Origin: Spirometra erinaceieuropaei
Taxonomy: Eukaryota > Platyhelminthes > Cestoda > Diphyllobothriidea > Diphyllobothriidae
Direction: 5' to 3'
DNA: 64,000 bases
NCBI GenBank assembly: GCA_902702965.1
Contig: CACRXP010000384.1
Location: 472,624-536,623 of the forward strand
Numbering within the stretch: position 1 is the stretch's first letter; each line of letters opens with the position of its first letter. The position numbers and the translations under genes are program-made. The notes under the pieces were generated by a model. That model was not told the origin of the DNA. It saw nothing but the letters and a program-made list of their open reading frames with translations, and did no database searches. Positions 1 to 12,578 of the stretch are shown piece by piece.

Positions 1-270
1 GGCCTGACGTTCCGGATTCTCACTCGAATACAACATCACAGACTGTCGCAGATATAGGTGATGGTGGCACGAGGAGTGCAGTATTTATTGCACGTGGCTG
101 CCGTGGACCGTCTGCGCACTGCAGTTCACAGCTCTCGCAATCTCCATTGGGGTCGTAATTGATGCCGTGGTGGCTTGTCAGTCCGAGTCGTTAATGGCCG
201 TGATTTCGTCATCCGCGCTGGATACTGGTAAGACAATTGCTCGTGGAATCAGGTAAAATGAAATAGAAGT
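1..270 (-). pseudogene. Penelope-like element 3' tail with terminal hairpin motif
   Basis: Read on the minus strand, this stretch gives a degraded peptide containing GRAIV-like and DDEITAINDSD segments. It resembles the tail that follows the GIY-YIG domain in the PLE copies at 12.1, 27.6 and 61.9 kb. Toward position 1 it ends in a decayed copy of the terminal motif, CTGTGATG, stem, GGAACGTCAGG. No endonuclease or reverse transcriptase residues are present, so this is only the 3' end of an element cut by the window edge. The link to the family is by eye. Confidence 0.5.
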
Positions 271-1965
271 TAACTGGCGTAGACGATTTTAATTTTTCTG
301 ATGCCTTGGAGACATATTCTTTTGCCGTCACTCGTGAGTTTGAGCTGTGTGCTAGTTCCTCCATCCCAATGATCGTCTTTAGTTAGGAAGTTAGAAAAGC
401 AATATTATCCTTCCTACATTTGCATTTAAGTCGCCTCTGCAGCACACACCCACACATTTCTAATACCTGCAAAGAAATTGTCAAACAGTACTGGTTAAAT
501 TGTTTTCTTTAAACAAGAGGAAGTTTCCTTACCATTGGCAACGTTCTACTTGAAGGAGGCAATTTTTGTGGTGGCCGAGCTGTGGTTTGTCAGTAGATGA
601 CTGGTCAGCGCAGCAGAAGATGGATTATATAGATATCAACGTTTAAAATTAATCTAAATTTTATATTCCGGACATTAGTAGAACTGCGCCGAATAACACA
701 TCCATGAAGACTGAAAACACAATAGAACCTGACGGACCTTACGTTGGAATATTTTTCCAACAGACAAAAGGACGATCCATTAGTCTCTTGCTGCTGAAGT
801 TTAGAGACACCGCATGTTTGCATACAGGTAAATGCATAAAAGGCGTTATTTGATGATCGGGTCATATCGTGTGCCTCTATTTTTTTCTATATTGCGTGAA
901 CGATGAGCGGCCTATTTAATCATGATATATTTATTTATTCCCATTTTTCATGGACATTTCCTGCAAAAATATACTCATTGCCTTCACCCATACATTATAT
1001 TTGTTGTACGAAATGTTTGGCAAGCATCAGGTTTACACGTGTTCTTGTATGCCGCATATGAAGATATAAGTATAACTATTTTCCCCTTGCTATAGTTGCG
1101 TTATCGGCGTCGTCGCGGCTGAATCGGCTTTAAGCAATAAATTGCGTAAGCAGTCATTGTATGCGTGTAATTTCTGTTATGTGTGTTTTGATGAGCCTTT
1201 CTAATAAACAGTAGTTTATTTTACGTGGTCTTCAAATGGGTTTTGGTGCTCTTAAAAGGCAGCAATCAGCGTCATCTGAGGAATAAGTTTGTTAATTTTA
1301 TCCTAACGAAACCAACATTTCCGATCTGCCTACCATGATTCGTCGCTTTATCATCTCACCCGGTCGCCACACTTTCGGTTTACTTTGACGACGTCTGTTG
1401 GAAAGTTTCTTGTCTAACTTGCAGTCCGAATGTAGGTGTACCGCGTACCCGTCGATAAGTGTGGCCCCTACAGGGGATACAAATGCTTTCCGGTGCCCTA
1501 CATGTGCTTGTTAATATACTCTGACATGGCATTGGCGTTTTGTCAAATTATTACTCATCAACTAATTTGCTAGTGAGTGTGACGATAATTGTGGTGTTGC
1601 CGGACACGATACTAGCTGCAAGGTTACAAGCTAAATGCTCAGACGCTTGTTTCTCGCCGATATTACGCCCATGTATTGCTGCGTTGTTCGGCGCATCGGT
1701 GTGTTCTCAGCATTGTCCCTGTACATTCTGGTAGCTACTCCATTAAGGAGACTGCCAATTTTCAATTTCATCACGAAATTATTTGCTAGCGTGAATGAAG
1801 TCAGCTAAAACTATAATCGACAAGCATGGACGGCCATTTGATATATGAATGTGTTGGCTGACGTACATTAATCACGGCAGGATAACCGCGTAATAATCAT
1901 TACCAGCCCACAGGCAACCAGTAGTACCCATTAACTATTATGTACATAATGAATTGGATGGCTAT
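271..1965. other. Non-coding stretch, nothing recognised
   Basis: AT-rich sequence with short open frames only. No repeat shared with the rest of the window and no splice-flanked exon was found. It probably holds old repeats and the 5' flank of the gene starting at 2075. Confidence 0.4.
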
Positions 1966-2050
1966 GCTGTTTGGCTGTGGTTACTGATTGGATATTTCAA
2001 TCAATCTTTACCGCGATTCGCTTGCACAATATGACTTCATTCATAAAAAC
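1966..2050 (+). promoter_or_regulatory. Putative promoter of secreted-family locus A
   Basis: The block GGTTACTGATTGG at about 1978-1990, followed by a TTTCAA run, is nearly the same as the block at 28258-28280 upstream of locus B. It contains an inverted CCAAT box (ATTGG) about 90 bp before the ATG. A weak TATA-like CATAAAAA lies at 2041-2048. Conservation between two loci whose introns have diverged suggests function; the promoter role is inferred. Confidence 0.45.
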
Positions 2051-2074
2051 CATAAGGACCGTTCGTCAGACTAA

Positions 2075-3535
2075 ATGATGAACGATCGACACGGTGATAA
2101 AAAAGGAGGGAGAACTGCGGGGTGGTTAATTTTAATCTGCTGCCTAGGTGGCACGCTCGCCTGCCATTCAAAGAAAGGTACCATGCAATACGGCGCATTT
2201 GGTAAATGTTCATTTCTGACATACTTTATACTTATTGCTTTATATACTCTATATATTTATATGCATGTATTTAGTACGGAATTGTAGTAGGACATTAGCG
2301 TAACACACCATCGCACTAGCAAAACAATATTAATTTTTAAAACTTCCAGGTTAGCCATGTTCAGTCACATGATTATTTTAAGTCTTCTATAAAATCTGTA
2401 TGATCCTTGCCAAAAGTAGACATTTCCTGTTCGATACAAGTCTACTATATTTGGCATTCGGTTGACAAAGGTCCCTTGGTTAAAAAATGTCTTAACCAAA
2501 GGTCATAGGGACATGTAGTTTTAACTGACGCTAATATTGACATACCTGAGGAGCCTTTGGAGCTGCCATGTTTGGCTGAATGACATGGAACACAATAAAA
2601 CACCTTAACCACATGACATTTAATCTAGCCTGTCTGCCAATTGAACCCAGTAGATAAGGACAGACAATTAAAGAGTGACGGTTTTCTGCTTATTTGACGT
2701 TTACTCTGCATTAGTCAAACACTGCAAAACGTAAATACAGCTGCTGCAAGTGGATAAATGCGGTTTGCATTGGATAGCTGACCATTTTACCTGGAATTGT
2801 CTGTTTAACCATAAAACCCCAGTGGCGAAATCTTAAGTCGACTACTTGTTTGGACCCTAAACACCATTTAAAGTATTTAAGCCATCGTAAACGTGAAAGT
2901 GTACTCAATTATAATTTAACACGGCCTTCTTCTAGAACCTCCTCCTAGATTCTTTGATCTACACGTGGTTGGAAATTTCCTTTACCGCAGCATCGCAGCT
3001 TTGAATAATCAACTGATTTCATATGCATATCGCACATCGTCAATCTCACTAACCGTGGCTTTCGGTAATATAACACGCATGCACCACTGTCGTGTGTTGC
3101 GCACCGTTTTCAGAGAAGAATATAGTTGCCGTGGCATAGTATTTCCAGCATATTTCCATGTACAACACGTAAGCATATCACACTTTCAGTTAACCAGCAT
3201 GAAACACCTGGTCATTTCATGTTTAAATTTAAATCTCCTCTGTGTCGATCAGCGGTGTTTGCATTTTTTCCTCCCAGAGAACGGAAATTGAACGGGATAT
3301 TTGGATGCGGAAGAAAATACATTTTGCTGATATAAAGATGAACCTTATCGGAAGCACGCAGACAGGAGTTGTGCCGCCCAGCTGCACAATTGATACTCTA
3401 TCTCTGACAAAGGAAGCCGAGCAAAACATTGGCAACACCCGCTTACCGTTGGTCTATCTCCCTGCGGCCGCACTGAGGATAGGGCTCAAGTTGAACCTTG
3501 AATACTTAGCCCGAAAAGTGCCACTGGCCTGCTGA
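2075..3535 (+). CDS. Small secreted protein, four-member family, locus A
   Basis: Three-exon gene model: 2075-2177, 2936-3168 and 3278-3535, spliced in phases 1 and 0, encoding about 197 residues. Exon 1 carries a hydrophobic signal-peptide core (GWLILICCLGGTLAC) after an unusually long charged start of about 15 residues; the ATG used by locus B is replaced here, so translation probably begins upstream at 2075. Exon 2 (233 nt) holds Cys-x12-Cys (HHC to YSC). Exon 3 (258 nt) holds FADIKMN, SCTID and EQNIG and ends in LAC-stop. Acceptors are CTTCTAG and CTCCCAG. Donors are GTACCA (weak) and GTAAGC (good). Function unknown; the protein is probably exported. It is closest to locus B, sharing ADIKMN, CTID and EQNIG. 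The weak first donor is the one sign it may be declining. Confidence 0.7.
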
Positions 3536-4449
3536 CCATCAGCAATGGTGACTGGGAAACCTATAAAACTAGACATAAATCAAAATATGTCAGCTATTTC
3601 TTGGTGTCGGCATACGTCTCCAGCCTGTAGACATAGATCAACTTGAATTTTACAAATTCACCTTGTTTTTCATCTGGTGCGAGAACTGTTAAACATATTT
3701 TCGCGTTGTATTTCTCAGCCGTATGCATTCAGGAGTTTAGGTGACATCTGCAGGAATTGCTTCGATCGTGGTAAAATAGCAGGCTTAAAGCCGCATTAAA
3801 AAGCTATGTACACTACATGTGATGGTAATACGCAACAAGCTGAGGTTTCATTTAGCAGGTAAGTTAGCAGTTTTGATTGGTGGGTGGTTTCTCCCAGATG
3901 ATTGTTTTGCTAAACCTAGCAGCCTGACCGTTGTAACCGCCGATAACCGCCGTCAACTGCACGACACTATAATGACAGTCACGTTGACTTTCGCGCAAGT
4001 TAATTTAAAGGGATCGTGGACCTGCGCTGCACTTACCGCGCCCTTCCCTCCTTTCCACCATGGGCTCGGTGTTAAAACGTGGCGAAGAAAACCGGAGGTG
4101 GAATAGTACGCAGGTGCCCGCCACGGTTGACACGCACATTGGCGTTCCAACGCACCCTTTTGGTCTAGAATGCGTATTTCACAAGGATTTTAACCGACAA
4201 CAACCATTGCCGGCCCAATTGGCGTGGCGGGAGCGGACAACAGGGCCTGCCATCGCATTTCGAACAAAATCAATTTTTTTTGGATGCGCATTTTCGATAG
4301 CGCCCGCCTCTGTGCGGTTCAAGCGCACCTACTCCGTGAACGTTCTGGGAGCCTGCCATATACAGACATGATTGTACACACATGCTCATGCCAGACGCGT
4401 TAGCGTGAACCCGCCCACCGTCGGTTATGCTTATATGAAAGTCTGCTGA
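3536..4449. other. 3' flank of locus A, otherwise unassigned
   Basis: Open frames here are short and overlap on both strands. A slightly GC-rich part lies at about 3900-4400. I see no second exon set and no clear polyadenylation signal, only a weak ATTAAA near 3795. Confidence 0.35.
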
Positions 4450-5446
4450 CACTTAGATAGAATGACCGATCTATGAAATTTTATCTGCAATTTTGAAGTG
4501 TTTTTTTTAATTTGGAAAAGGTTACTTGGGCTCGGTTGTAATAATAATCATCCGGCGGCGTAATCCTATAATCTTTCGGACTCGGCAGTATGTCTGCTTT
4601 TGAATGCACTTCCTTTCAATCTCCTATAGAAACCCTACTCGGAAAAAATTACCACTTAATAAGCATGCATTTTGCCCATTGATTTTCAACTGTGCTGCAA
4701 ATTCAAATGTATTTTATAAAAACCACGAACATAAATATGCTTTTTCAGTCGTTTGATAGATAGGCCCGTCATCTTAATTTTTTTGTTTGGGAAAGATTAT
4801 ATTGATTTTTAAAAAGTTTCTGAGTATTAGATTTTTTTAAGACCGCTCAATGTCCATTCATATAAAATGGTACCTGTCCGTTTACCACTGCTCCTCATGA
4901 AAGGTAAAGCCTGCTTCGAATCCACTGCAAAATTATATGGACTCTATATGATATCTTTTTAAAGGGATAGAAGAATACGTGATTTTCTGCACGCGGAACA
5001 CATGTACTTCGAAGACTAAAATCACTAAGCACTATTAGGAATACTGATCAGGCTCCAGATTGCTCCTCAATTAGAAAACTTTTTAAAACCCAATTAAACT
5101 CCTCCACGAACATGAAATATAAATATTACCTGCTTCCGCATCAAACGACTTGAAGGAAACATATTTTTCTTTTGGGTTTCTATAAATATTTTGGAAATAT
5201 TCAAGGCCATTAAAAATCAATGGGAAAACGTGTATGCAATGTAATGATTCAATTTTTTACAAAGCAAGGTTTATGCATGAGTTTGAAAAGCAGTATATTC
5301 AAAAGCTGTTGACCTGCCGAGTCCGAAATATTATAGCATTATGTTGCAGGATAACCGGTATTACTACCGCGCCTCAGTAATACTTTCTAAGCGAAAAAGC
5401 ATTTCAGAATTGCAGTCAACATTTCCTGAGATTGGTTACTCACTGC
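4450..5446. mobile_element. Foldback (MITE-like) element, copy 1, decayed
   Basis: The left part (GACCGATCTATGAAA, then CAGTATGTCTGCTTTTGAA and AGCATGCATTTTGCC) and the right part (ATGCATGAG, GCATTTCAGAATTGCAGTC, GGTTACTCACTGCA) are diverged reverse complements. Both match the arms of the well-preserved element at 57301-58294. No protein is encoded. This copy is about 1 kb and old; its edges are approximate. Confidence 0.65.
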
Positions 5447-7700
5447 ACGGTTGAGAGTCTGGCGGGTGTGTTCAGCCGACAGACGAATGTTCATTAAGCG
5501 GTCCCCCTAATTACATAGCATTTTTTTCCGACATGGGAAGCCCCATACTGTCGAGTATAGTACGCCACTTTCGGGGAGCGCTGTTATAAGCAGTTGGCAG
5601 AGGAGATATCTTTGAGCAAAAGAAGTGTTCACTTAAGGCAAGGTAGGTTTATGGCGGCTTTCAGTCAACCACCCCGGCCGGTTGACTGGTGTCTGGGAGT
5701 GCGAGGGGAGAGCACAGTAGACGGTCGTGACGCCTGTTCCTCACCAACAACAATTTGATGAACTTGAATCTGTCAGAGTGCGCTAGTAGCCGTATCTTGG
5801 AGGGCTGCCAAATGACGGGATAACTCGGACATCCCAGTCAACTCAGTGTGTTTGTACGGGAAGGGCGAAGGATGGACTACATGTCCACCTCTATGGCAAA
5901 TCCACTCAGGCGGACACGAGTGAGAAACAAAACCAACTTGTGTAAAATCAGTCAATGAAACCAAAACTCTCATCAGTTGGAATGTCCCGCCTAACTGTTC
6001 TATAAAAACTAGCACTTTGGTAAAGCACATAAACAGAATAGCTATAAGAGTTGGTGTATCACTAAAAATGTGGCTACAATTATGGTAGAAAGTTGAGTAG
6101 TAGTTGTTGCCGCCATCCACACGATAGCTGAGGCACGGATGATGGAGTCGGTGGTCAGCTGCGTCGGCGACAGCAGAGGGGCATCAGGAGGGTGAAAGCA
6201 AATGGTCAAGGTAATCGTCGTCTTAGAAGTCCTAGAGGAGGCCTGGGATGTTTTAATTTAAAGACGACTTAGCTGCCCGTAAGGGGCAGTAAGGTCTATC
6301 CCGACGCGGATGCTGAATTTGCTTGGGACATCCACTTTATCCTCCTTTGGCACCGTCGCCACGAGTAAAACGCTATTTTCATACCTATGTTGCATGCCTT
6401 CCTGAAGTAGGCTAATCGGTATAAGTTGTAGTCCGAGTCCCTTACTTCATGGACGGGAATTGTTGTAAAATAACGATGTCTGCATGAGTTGCGATAATTC
6501 GTATTGAGGAATTCATAAGATAATTTGGCGACCATACATGAACGATTTAAAACTTATCTATAGGCCTAATGATGACAATAAAAATGTACAGGCCTGAACA
6601 GAATTTATCAAAAGATTGTGCGTGTTCATCAAACCGAATATTGATTTCCGCATTACTGGGAGTCTTTTCGTCGACAATGTTAAACGAGCATGATGTCTTT
6701 TGTATTGAATTTTGGAGCATTAATGAATTTTAAAAGTGCTCTTTTTTATAAATTATCGCCTTCTGAAATTTTGCTCTAAAAGAAGATGTTACTTTTACTC
6801 GTAATAGGTTATAATAACGCGATTTAAGGGACCACGAATTTTTCATTAAAACAGCATCATACTACTTACGTAAAGGTGGTTTTGCACCGCTAGACATGAA
6901 GTATATTCATGTCCAAACTGTCGACTACATACAGTACTGTCTTATGTTCACAAACTCATTGGTAGTAGCCTTGACGTGAACACATACGGCTCGCTGCTTG
7001 GGGGTCAAGAGTGCGCACTTACCAGAAGGTCAGGCAAGGATCACTCGAGGAACTATGAAAATTTAGGCGGAAAACTCTTGGTTAGCCACAATTAATAATA
7101 TTTGTTTGCAGTCTCCTCAAAGAATAAACATTTGTGTTTAATATTTAATGAGACGACCACCGGCCGTACATATTCAGGTGGTTATACACGCGGAACTTTC
7201 CTAAAGCATTAACTATTGTGGATCAATTCCTTGTGCATATGCCTTAAAAGATGTATGGCAAAGTGTTGACGGTACTGGTTTTCGGAGAGATCTCTGATTT
7301 TATTGCCTTGAATCTTGAAGTTTATGTTGTTTTCGTTAATTATACTTTCAAAAAATGGGTTTGCACCTGGCTGACAGCCTTAAGCCAGTTACGGTCGTAT
7401 CCAACAAAAAAAATTGACGTTATCTTTGAGTCTCTACAAACATCGATCGTATAAAACCTGCAAATAAAGACAATTTGAAAGAGACTAAACCACACAGTAA
7501 AGACGTTCACCAACATATAGCTCACCTCTATATATATGCAAACTCCTGGTAGTTTTTTTTATTAAATATATAGGTCAAAGTGTGTTTTCAGGGGAACACT
7601 GATGACACTTGGTCCGTTGACCTGTGTTCCGTTGCGGAGTGTGCCTAAGGCATGATGGGATCTATAACAATCCTCGTCAGGTTATATTGTCCAATTGAAA
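5447..7700. other. Unassigned non-coding stretch
   Basis: Only short open frames with no recognisable domain. A modestly GC-rich patch at 5640-6200 and AT-rich DNA beyond 6540 show no similarity I could detect to the other repeats in the window. Confidence 0.35.
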
Positions 7701-7728
7701 ATTACTGTAAAATTGCAATTATATTTTC

Positions 7729-9700
7729 ATGAAAAATGCATATCTTAAGTCGGCCATGGTTAATTGCTGTCAACAGTACTTAGAGAAGACTTCCAAACAC
7801 AAAGGTTCCTTAACAAAGGCCCATCGCGATAATCTCAGCGAACTGCGTAAAAAGCAAAACATTGTGCTAACCAGACCGGATAAGATTTCAAGAATAGTAC
7901 TGATGGATAGAAAAGAGTACGTAGCAAAAGTAGAAGCAATCTTGTCGTATCCTAACAAATTCTCGAACAATGAGAAAGACAAGGATCGCAATGAGGCCGT
8001 TGAAGATCAGCTGACGGCGGTTCTCAAAGTTCTTTACAAAGAAGTTCATTTATTGAACAAAGAATATGAGCGACCAAGGCCAGTGGGCACGGCCATACCC
8101 TGAATGTACGACCTCCCAAACATTTACAAACATGGGCAACCCCTACATCCAATCCTGGATATGAGGAATTTGTCCTATCAAACCATAGCAAAATGGCTAA
8201 TTAAAAAGCTTAAACCGTCGCAATAGTCAGCTGTACCCCTAAGTCTGAAGGACGTCTTCGAGTTTGTTGAGGCGAGCAAGACTATTAACGTTGACGGACA
8301 GAGGATGCTATCATTAGACGCAGCATCACTTTTTACTAATGTATCCGTAGCCGAAAAAGTAAGATACCTTTCTGACGTTATCCGCAATACAAACTACCCG
8401 TCAGGCATGCCGGTGGAGACTCTAAAAGAAATACTGACACGGTGCACGCAAAACGTCCAGTTTCTCTGCAATGGTCAGTTGTGCAGGCAAATAGACGGCT
8501 TACCGATGGACCCACTGCTCGGCCCCTTTCACCCAAATGCCTTCGTCGACAAAGTCGAGATTACACGTTTACAAGACACCAGTATTGACCTCGGTTTCTA
8601 CGGTCGGTACGTGGGCGATATTTTCTGCCTGACGGATGATACCACCGATACAGACGCCCTTATTCGAAAATTGAACAATGCAGACTTTGAGACAGACAAT
8701 GAAATCGCGTCCCTCGATGGTCTTCTGCACAGACAAGAGGATGGGTCTATCCCGTGTAGTGTATTCCGAAAGAAAAACTGAACAGGACAATACATTAATT
8801 TTCAAAGTTGTTTTTCCCTAAATATTAAATAGAATTTGGTCCAGGGATTGGCAGCCAGAGTGCGACGTATTTGCTGAGTTGAAACTATTGAGGGCAGAAC
8901 TCCAGCATCTGCAGGATATACTCCACGAAAACGGATGCCCAGAAAGATTTATCCTTCGAATTATATGGGAGCACACTGCAAAGCCCACCATGGCAACTGC
9001 AGAAAAGTAGGACTTATTTATAAGACCACCTTTTCTAAGGAGACGCAGCAGGTGACCTAGTAGAAAGACGTCTGAAGACAGCAATCACTAGCGCTTTCGC
9101 CGCGGCAAACTTACGTGAATGTTTCACTAACTCCCTCCTCCTACGCTTGGGAGGTATAGACCGACAACCGTCGAGGGCCACATCGATGTGTATTTAGTCA
9201 TTCACTTGCTCCTGTGGAGCGGACTACATTGGCCGTACAAGGAGGCACCTGGAAAAAAGAGTACGTAAGCCCATACCGGCCTGGCTAGGCAGAGGTGAAA
9301 AGAAATCGATCTCGAGTTCTATTCTCGCACATCTTTTCGATAGGAATCCCAGAATCGATGTCAAAGAGAACTTTCAGGTTCTCTACCGGACACCAGCAAG
9401 CCTCTCCAGAGGCGTATGCTAACGTGTGCTAGAGACAGCTACGGCAGTGGCTATACGGCGATCCAAATCAGTGCTATCCTGTCAGGAAACTCTGACACAG
9501 GCGCTCTGTCTTCCGTGGCAAACGCCGACCCCAACGTCGCCCCAACCTCCTGATGGTAAAGTGTGTGCACAACGTACCTGACGTACTTACAGCCTATGTC
9601 CCCCATCTCCCTCGCCCTCCTGACCCAATGGCCACGACAGGCCGACCACGCCATTGCACGACTCATCACGCGGGTTGCGTGTGAAAGATGAATGTTAATA
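7729..9700 (+). pseudogene. Penelope-like element, reverse transcriptase plus GIY-YIG, broken
   Basis: One frame runs from 7729 to 8781 with in-frame stops at 8101 and 8224. Its N-terminal part has the PLE LRKKQNIVLTRPDK block. Next come the RT core LSLDAASLFTNVSV and a changed MGSPLGP-type motif (MDPLLGPFHPNAF). The catalytic motif is RYVGDIF where RYVDDIF is expected, so a metal-binding Asp is Gly. The connecting domain resumes at about 8876-9000 (ELQHLQDILHENGCPERF), and a GIY-YIG domain lies at 9198-9420 (CSCGADYIGRTRRHLEKRV, then PAWL). Frame changes, stops and the mutated active site make it non-functional. It belongs to the same sub-family as the copy at 16.4-17.95 kb. PLEs replicate by target-primed reverse transcription; the GIY-YIG domain makes the nick. 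Confidence 0.85.
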
Positions 9701-9889
9701 GTCTCTGAATCACTTATAAGCCCAATACCTTCGAATAAGTAAAACGTATATGTAATCGTTTTGGCCTGATGAAGAGTGGCGAAAAAACGTGCTTACCAAT
9801 TTGATATCTCAATATGTGTAATTGCGCCGATAATAATAAATTCATATGTTGAAGAGAAAATGCTCGTCGGAAAAAATGGATTTGTACTA

Positions 9890-10800
9890 ATGAAATTTCG
9901 AGCTGGTGACACCAACCCGTCGTCAGACGAAAAAAACAAAGGAAAAAGTGAAATGGTCAGACAAACTTAGTTGACGTAACAGGGCAGCCACTGACAGGCA
10001 AGTAACTAATGCATGAAAGGCGGGTGGACACATAATTAGGCTAGCAGCTGTGGCGGGGGAGGGGAGAGGGAACTGTTGTGTTGTAGGGTAGGGGGATGAT
10101 GATTCAAAGGAACTACGGACAGTGGACTTAATGATCCTCGATCTGACATGCGGGCAGAGGTCAGTGAGCCCAACGTAGAGGTGTTACGGGTTGCAGTTGC
10201 GGTTCGCTGTGTCTGGGGTAGAGAATGACGAAATTTTACGATTATACAAGGCTTATTGTGGTTTAGCGGCTGTTGTTAGGTCGTGGGCGCAAGTCAGTGA
10301 GCCGGTCACTCAGACCTTCGTAATGAGCATCCAGATCGACATGGCGATTGATGCTGGTCGTGTTAGAGTGCTAGGCTTCGATGAGTTCTCGGGCCTGTTT
10401 GGTGTTTGCCGTGGCAACAACTTCAGTTCCTTCCCTATTGTAACGATGATCGTATGCTGGGGCGTGCATAAACACGAGTGACAAAGGGTCAGGTCGGCGG
10501 ATGGTTAGCTTATGTTCGTTTATACGCGCCCCGAGTCGTAGGCCTGTATGACCAACACAGTCGCAAGAACAGTTAGCACACGGAATGCGGTAAATGACAT
10601 TGGTTTGCTGCTCTTTGGGTATATGCTCTTTTACTAGAGATAGCGTTGCGCGCAGGGAGGACGCCGGCTTGTGGGCAATGATGATGCCAAACCGATTTGA
10701 TTGTCTGGCGACCGCTTCGGAAATGCCCTGCAATACCCATAAAAACGCAAGTCTATGTGGTTGGCGGACGCAAGTTTTATTCCAGACGTTCATGTTAAGA
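9890..10800 (-). pseudogene. Penelope-like element GIY-YIG fragment with terminal motif
   Basis: The minus-strand frame 10793-10371 contains the PLE linker (GISEAVARQSNRFGIIIAHKP) up to 20 residues at a time, then IPKEQQTNVIYRIPCANCSC and a GIY-YIG core with the invariant region changed to CDCVGHTGLRLGARINEHK. It stops at TAG, where the relatives at 14.4 and 15.2 kb have Trp in EAW. Homology continues past the stop (SINRHVDLDAHYEGL) to about 10265. The element ends in the terminal hairpin motif at 9896-9926. No RT domain remains. Sub-family: EHKLAVRRRDPLSL type. Confidence 0.8.
9896..9926 (-). repeat. PLE terminal hairpin, hammerhead-like core
   Basis: Minus strand reads CTGACGA, then a stem of about 8 pairs (GGGTTGGT with ACCAGCTC, loop GTC), then GAAA. 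It is almost identical to the motifs at 14823 and 15515. It lies downstream of the GIY-YIG fragment in the same orientation. Confidence 0.6.
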
Positions 10801-11059
10801 GTTTCTTTCTTTTCTATTAAATGCCTTTAAAATGTGCAGACTAAAGCCACTGCTCATAACTGCAAAGCGCAGTCGGTCTGCCGACCCCCCACGGAAAATT
10901 TTCATAACCGCAAACTTGTTATACCTTATTTTTGGAAACATCAACGTAACCGTGTGGGTAAGTGGGCAACAAGGCTTTTTGCCCGCTTGTGTCGCGTGTT
11001 GTTTACCCGCCATTATTTACGCCGACAGTTCATAGGATTAACAACAGAGAAGTCCACTT

Positions 11060-11931
11060 GAAGGTGGTGAGGTGAATCCACTTGTTTATCACCCCCATAA
11101 TGAAGGCATCTATGTCGTCTAGGCCAGAGATGGCTTTAATATTTGAACATGTAATTGACATTCAGCCCGAATCTTGCTTTACATTTTCCTCCAAACAGCT
11201 TTGGACCGTCTCTATACGCAGAGACCAATATTTGATTGTAAGTGAGATGACTACGTTAAACATTTGATTCGCATATTGAAAAGCGATGAGTATTTACCCT
11301 AATTGCTAATTGATGTTAGAAATCGGCATAGTACGTCTAGTAAGGAAAAAAAATGGCATGCCATATAAAGCCATGCAGTTACTGCTGACTTCATAAACTA
11401 GTTGAAGATAGGATAGAAATGATGTTCCTCATGTTTTTGATCGTATCTGATTTGGAGCGGTGTAAAAGACATTCTTAAACAGCGTGAAAATTAATGCTGT
11501 ATCGAAATGTGGTTTGCATTATTCCGAGCTATGAGTAGTGGCAAGCTGGAAACAACTAGCGGCAACTGAACAAGTTGACAACATTGTTTTCCACTCGTGC
11601 ACCGGGTTGTTTACCTCTCATAACACAGGCCGACATTTCATACGGCCAGCTACAATGAGGTCTGCTAAATAGAAACAAGGCATAAACACTTATTAGTAAC
11701 CTCCATACCAAAGACAACCAGGACGTCTGGGCAAGGTATAGCTGTAAGTGTGAAGATGGAGCCACGATCGCTGGGACAAGAATTTTATTAGTCTACCACT
11801 GCAGTGGAACGGAACTATGTCGGAGGGACCTAAAGACAGATCCGAACAAGAATGACCATAGTCACTGCAGCGGTGCCGAGAACTGACATTAAATTTGGAG
11901 ATTTTGATGATTTGACGAGATCCTGCCACAC
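11060..11931. other. Mostly unassigned; decayed PLE end at about 11765-11830 (-)
   Basis: The string CGATCGCTGGGACAAGA followed by TTTTATTAG at about 11766-11793 matches the sequence beside the terminal motifs at 27.4 and 61.6 kb, so a minus-strand PLE end is present in decayed form. The rest shows no recognisable content. Confidence 0.4.
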
Positions 11932-12573
11932 AATCAAATTAAACAAGGCCGAAATTCTCGATAGAGTTGGCGACGACGTTAGCCACGAGTTACCTGGGTC
12001 ATGATTTACTGGGCCCCAGTCCATGAACAATTGCATCAACCGTCCCATTCCATAGTCAGCGCTAAGACTTGGCCTCGGCTAAGTACGTAGGCATGTGAGG
12101 AGCGTGCATGTGAACCCTCTTCCCAACGCTACGATCGGTGGGTCAGATGGTCGAGCAATCATCTCGCCAACATCTGTCGCATGTGATGAGATTGCATCAA
12201 TTAATGATGCAAACGTCTGTCATCAAACAGTGCAACGATCACTGACGAATGAAAGGTGCCGATTAAATATTTATTTGAATGCGGAAGCATAGCGACTGCA
12301 TCCTATAAATACTACAGCCCCTTGCGCATGTGTAACCTGTATCTCCGTTTGTCTCTGATGATAAGTTCAAGCAGGAATCCGAAACGCTAGGTAAATAAGA
12401 CTCTTGTCAAAGCGATTGTTTCTCTTTTCTTCTGGGACTCTAATCTTCGCTTCTTTTGATTACTGGGATTACCATTAAGCCCGAAATAACCGCCGCGTTA
12501 GGTGTTGCTTTTCATTTTCGCTCTAAATCTCTTAACGACGTCCTCCTATGCAGACGAGTATTTTAAATATCAT
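11932..12573 (+). pseudogene. Penelope-like element tail, tandem copy 1
   Basis: It begins inside the post-GIY-YIG region (EILDRVGDDVSHELPGS, then a stop, then FTGPQSMNN) and continues through GGSDGRAIISPTSVACDEI to a stop at 12290-12292. The terminal motif follows at 12355-12385. It matches the tails at 45.6, 50.3 and 61.9 kb (EILARGDNRVSRELLESWF). The whole block is repeated in direct orientation 646 bp further on. Confidence 0.75.
12355..12385 (+). repeat. PLE terminal hairpin, hammerhead-like core
   Basis: CTGATGA, an imperfect stem (AAGTTC with GGAATCC-side partners), then GAAACGCTAGG and AATAA. It lies about 65 bp after the tail's stop codon. The stem is weaker than in the copies at 39641 and 56668. 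Confidence 0.5.
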
Positions 12574-12578
12574 GTGAA

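Noticed and set aside
10191..10481. Open frame on the plus strand
   Set aside because: Antisense shadow of the Penelope-like GIY-YIG fragment.
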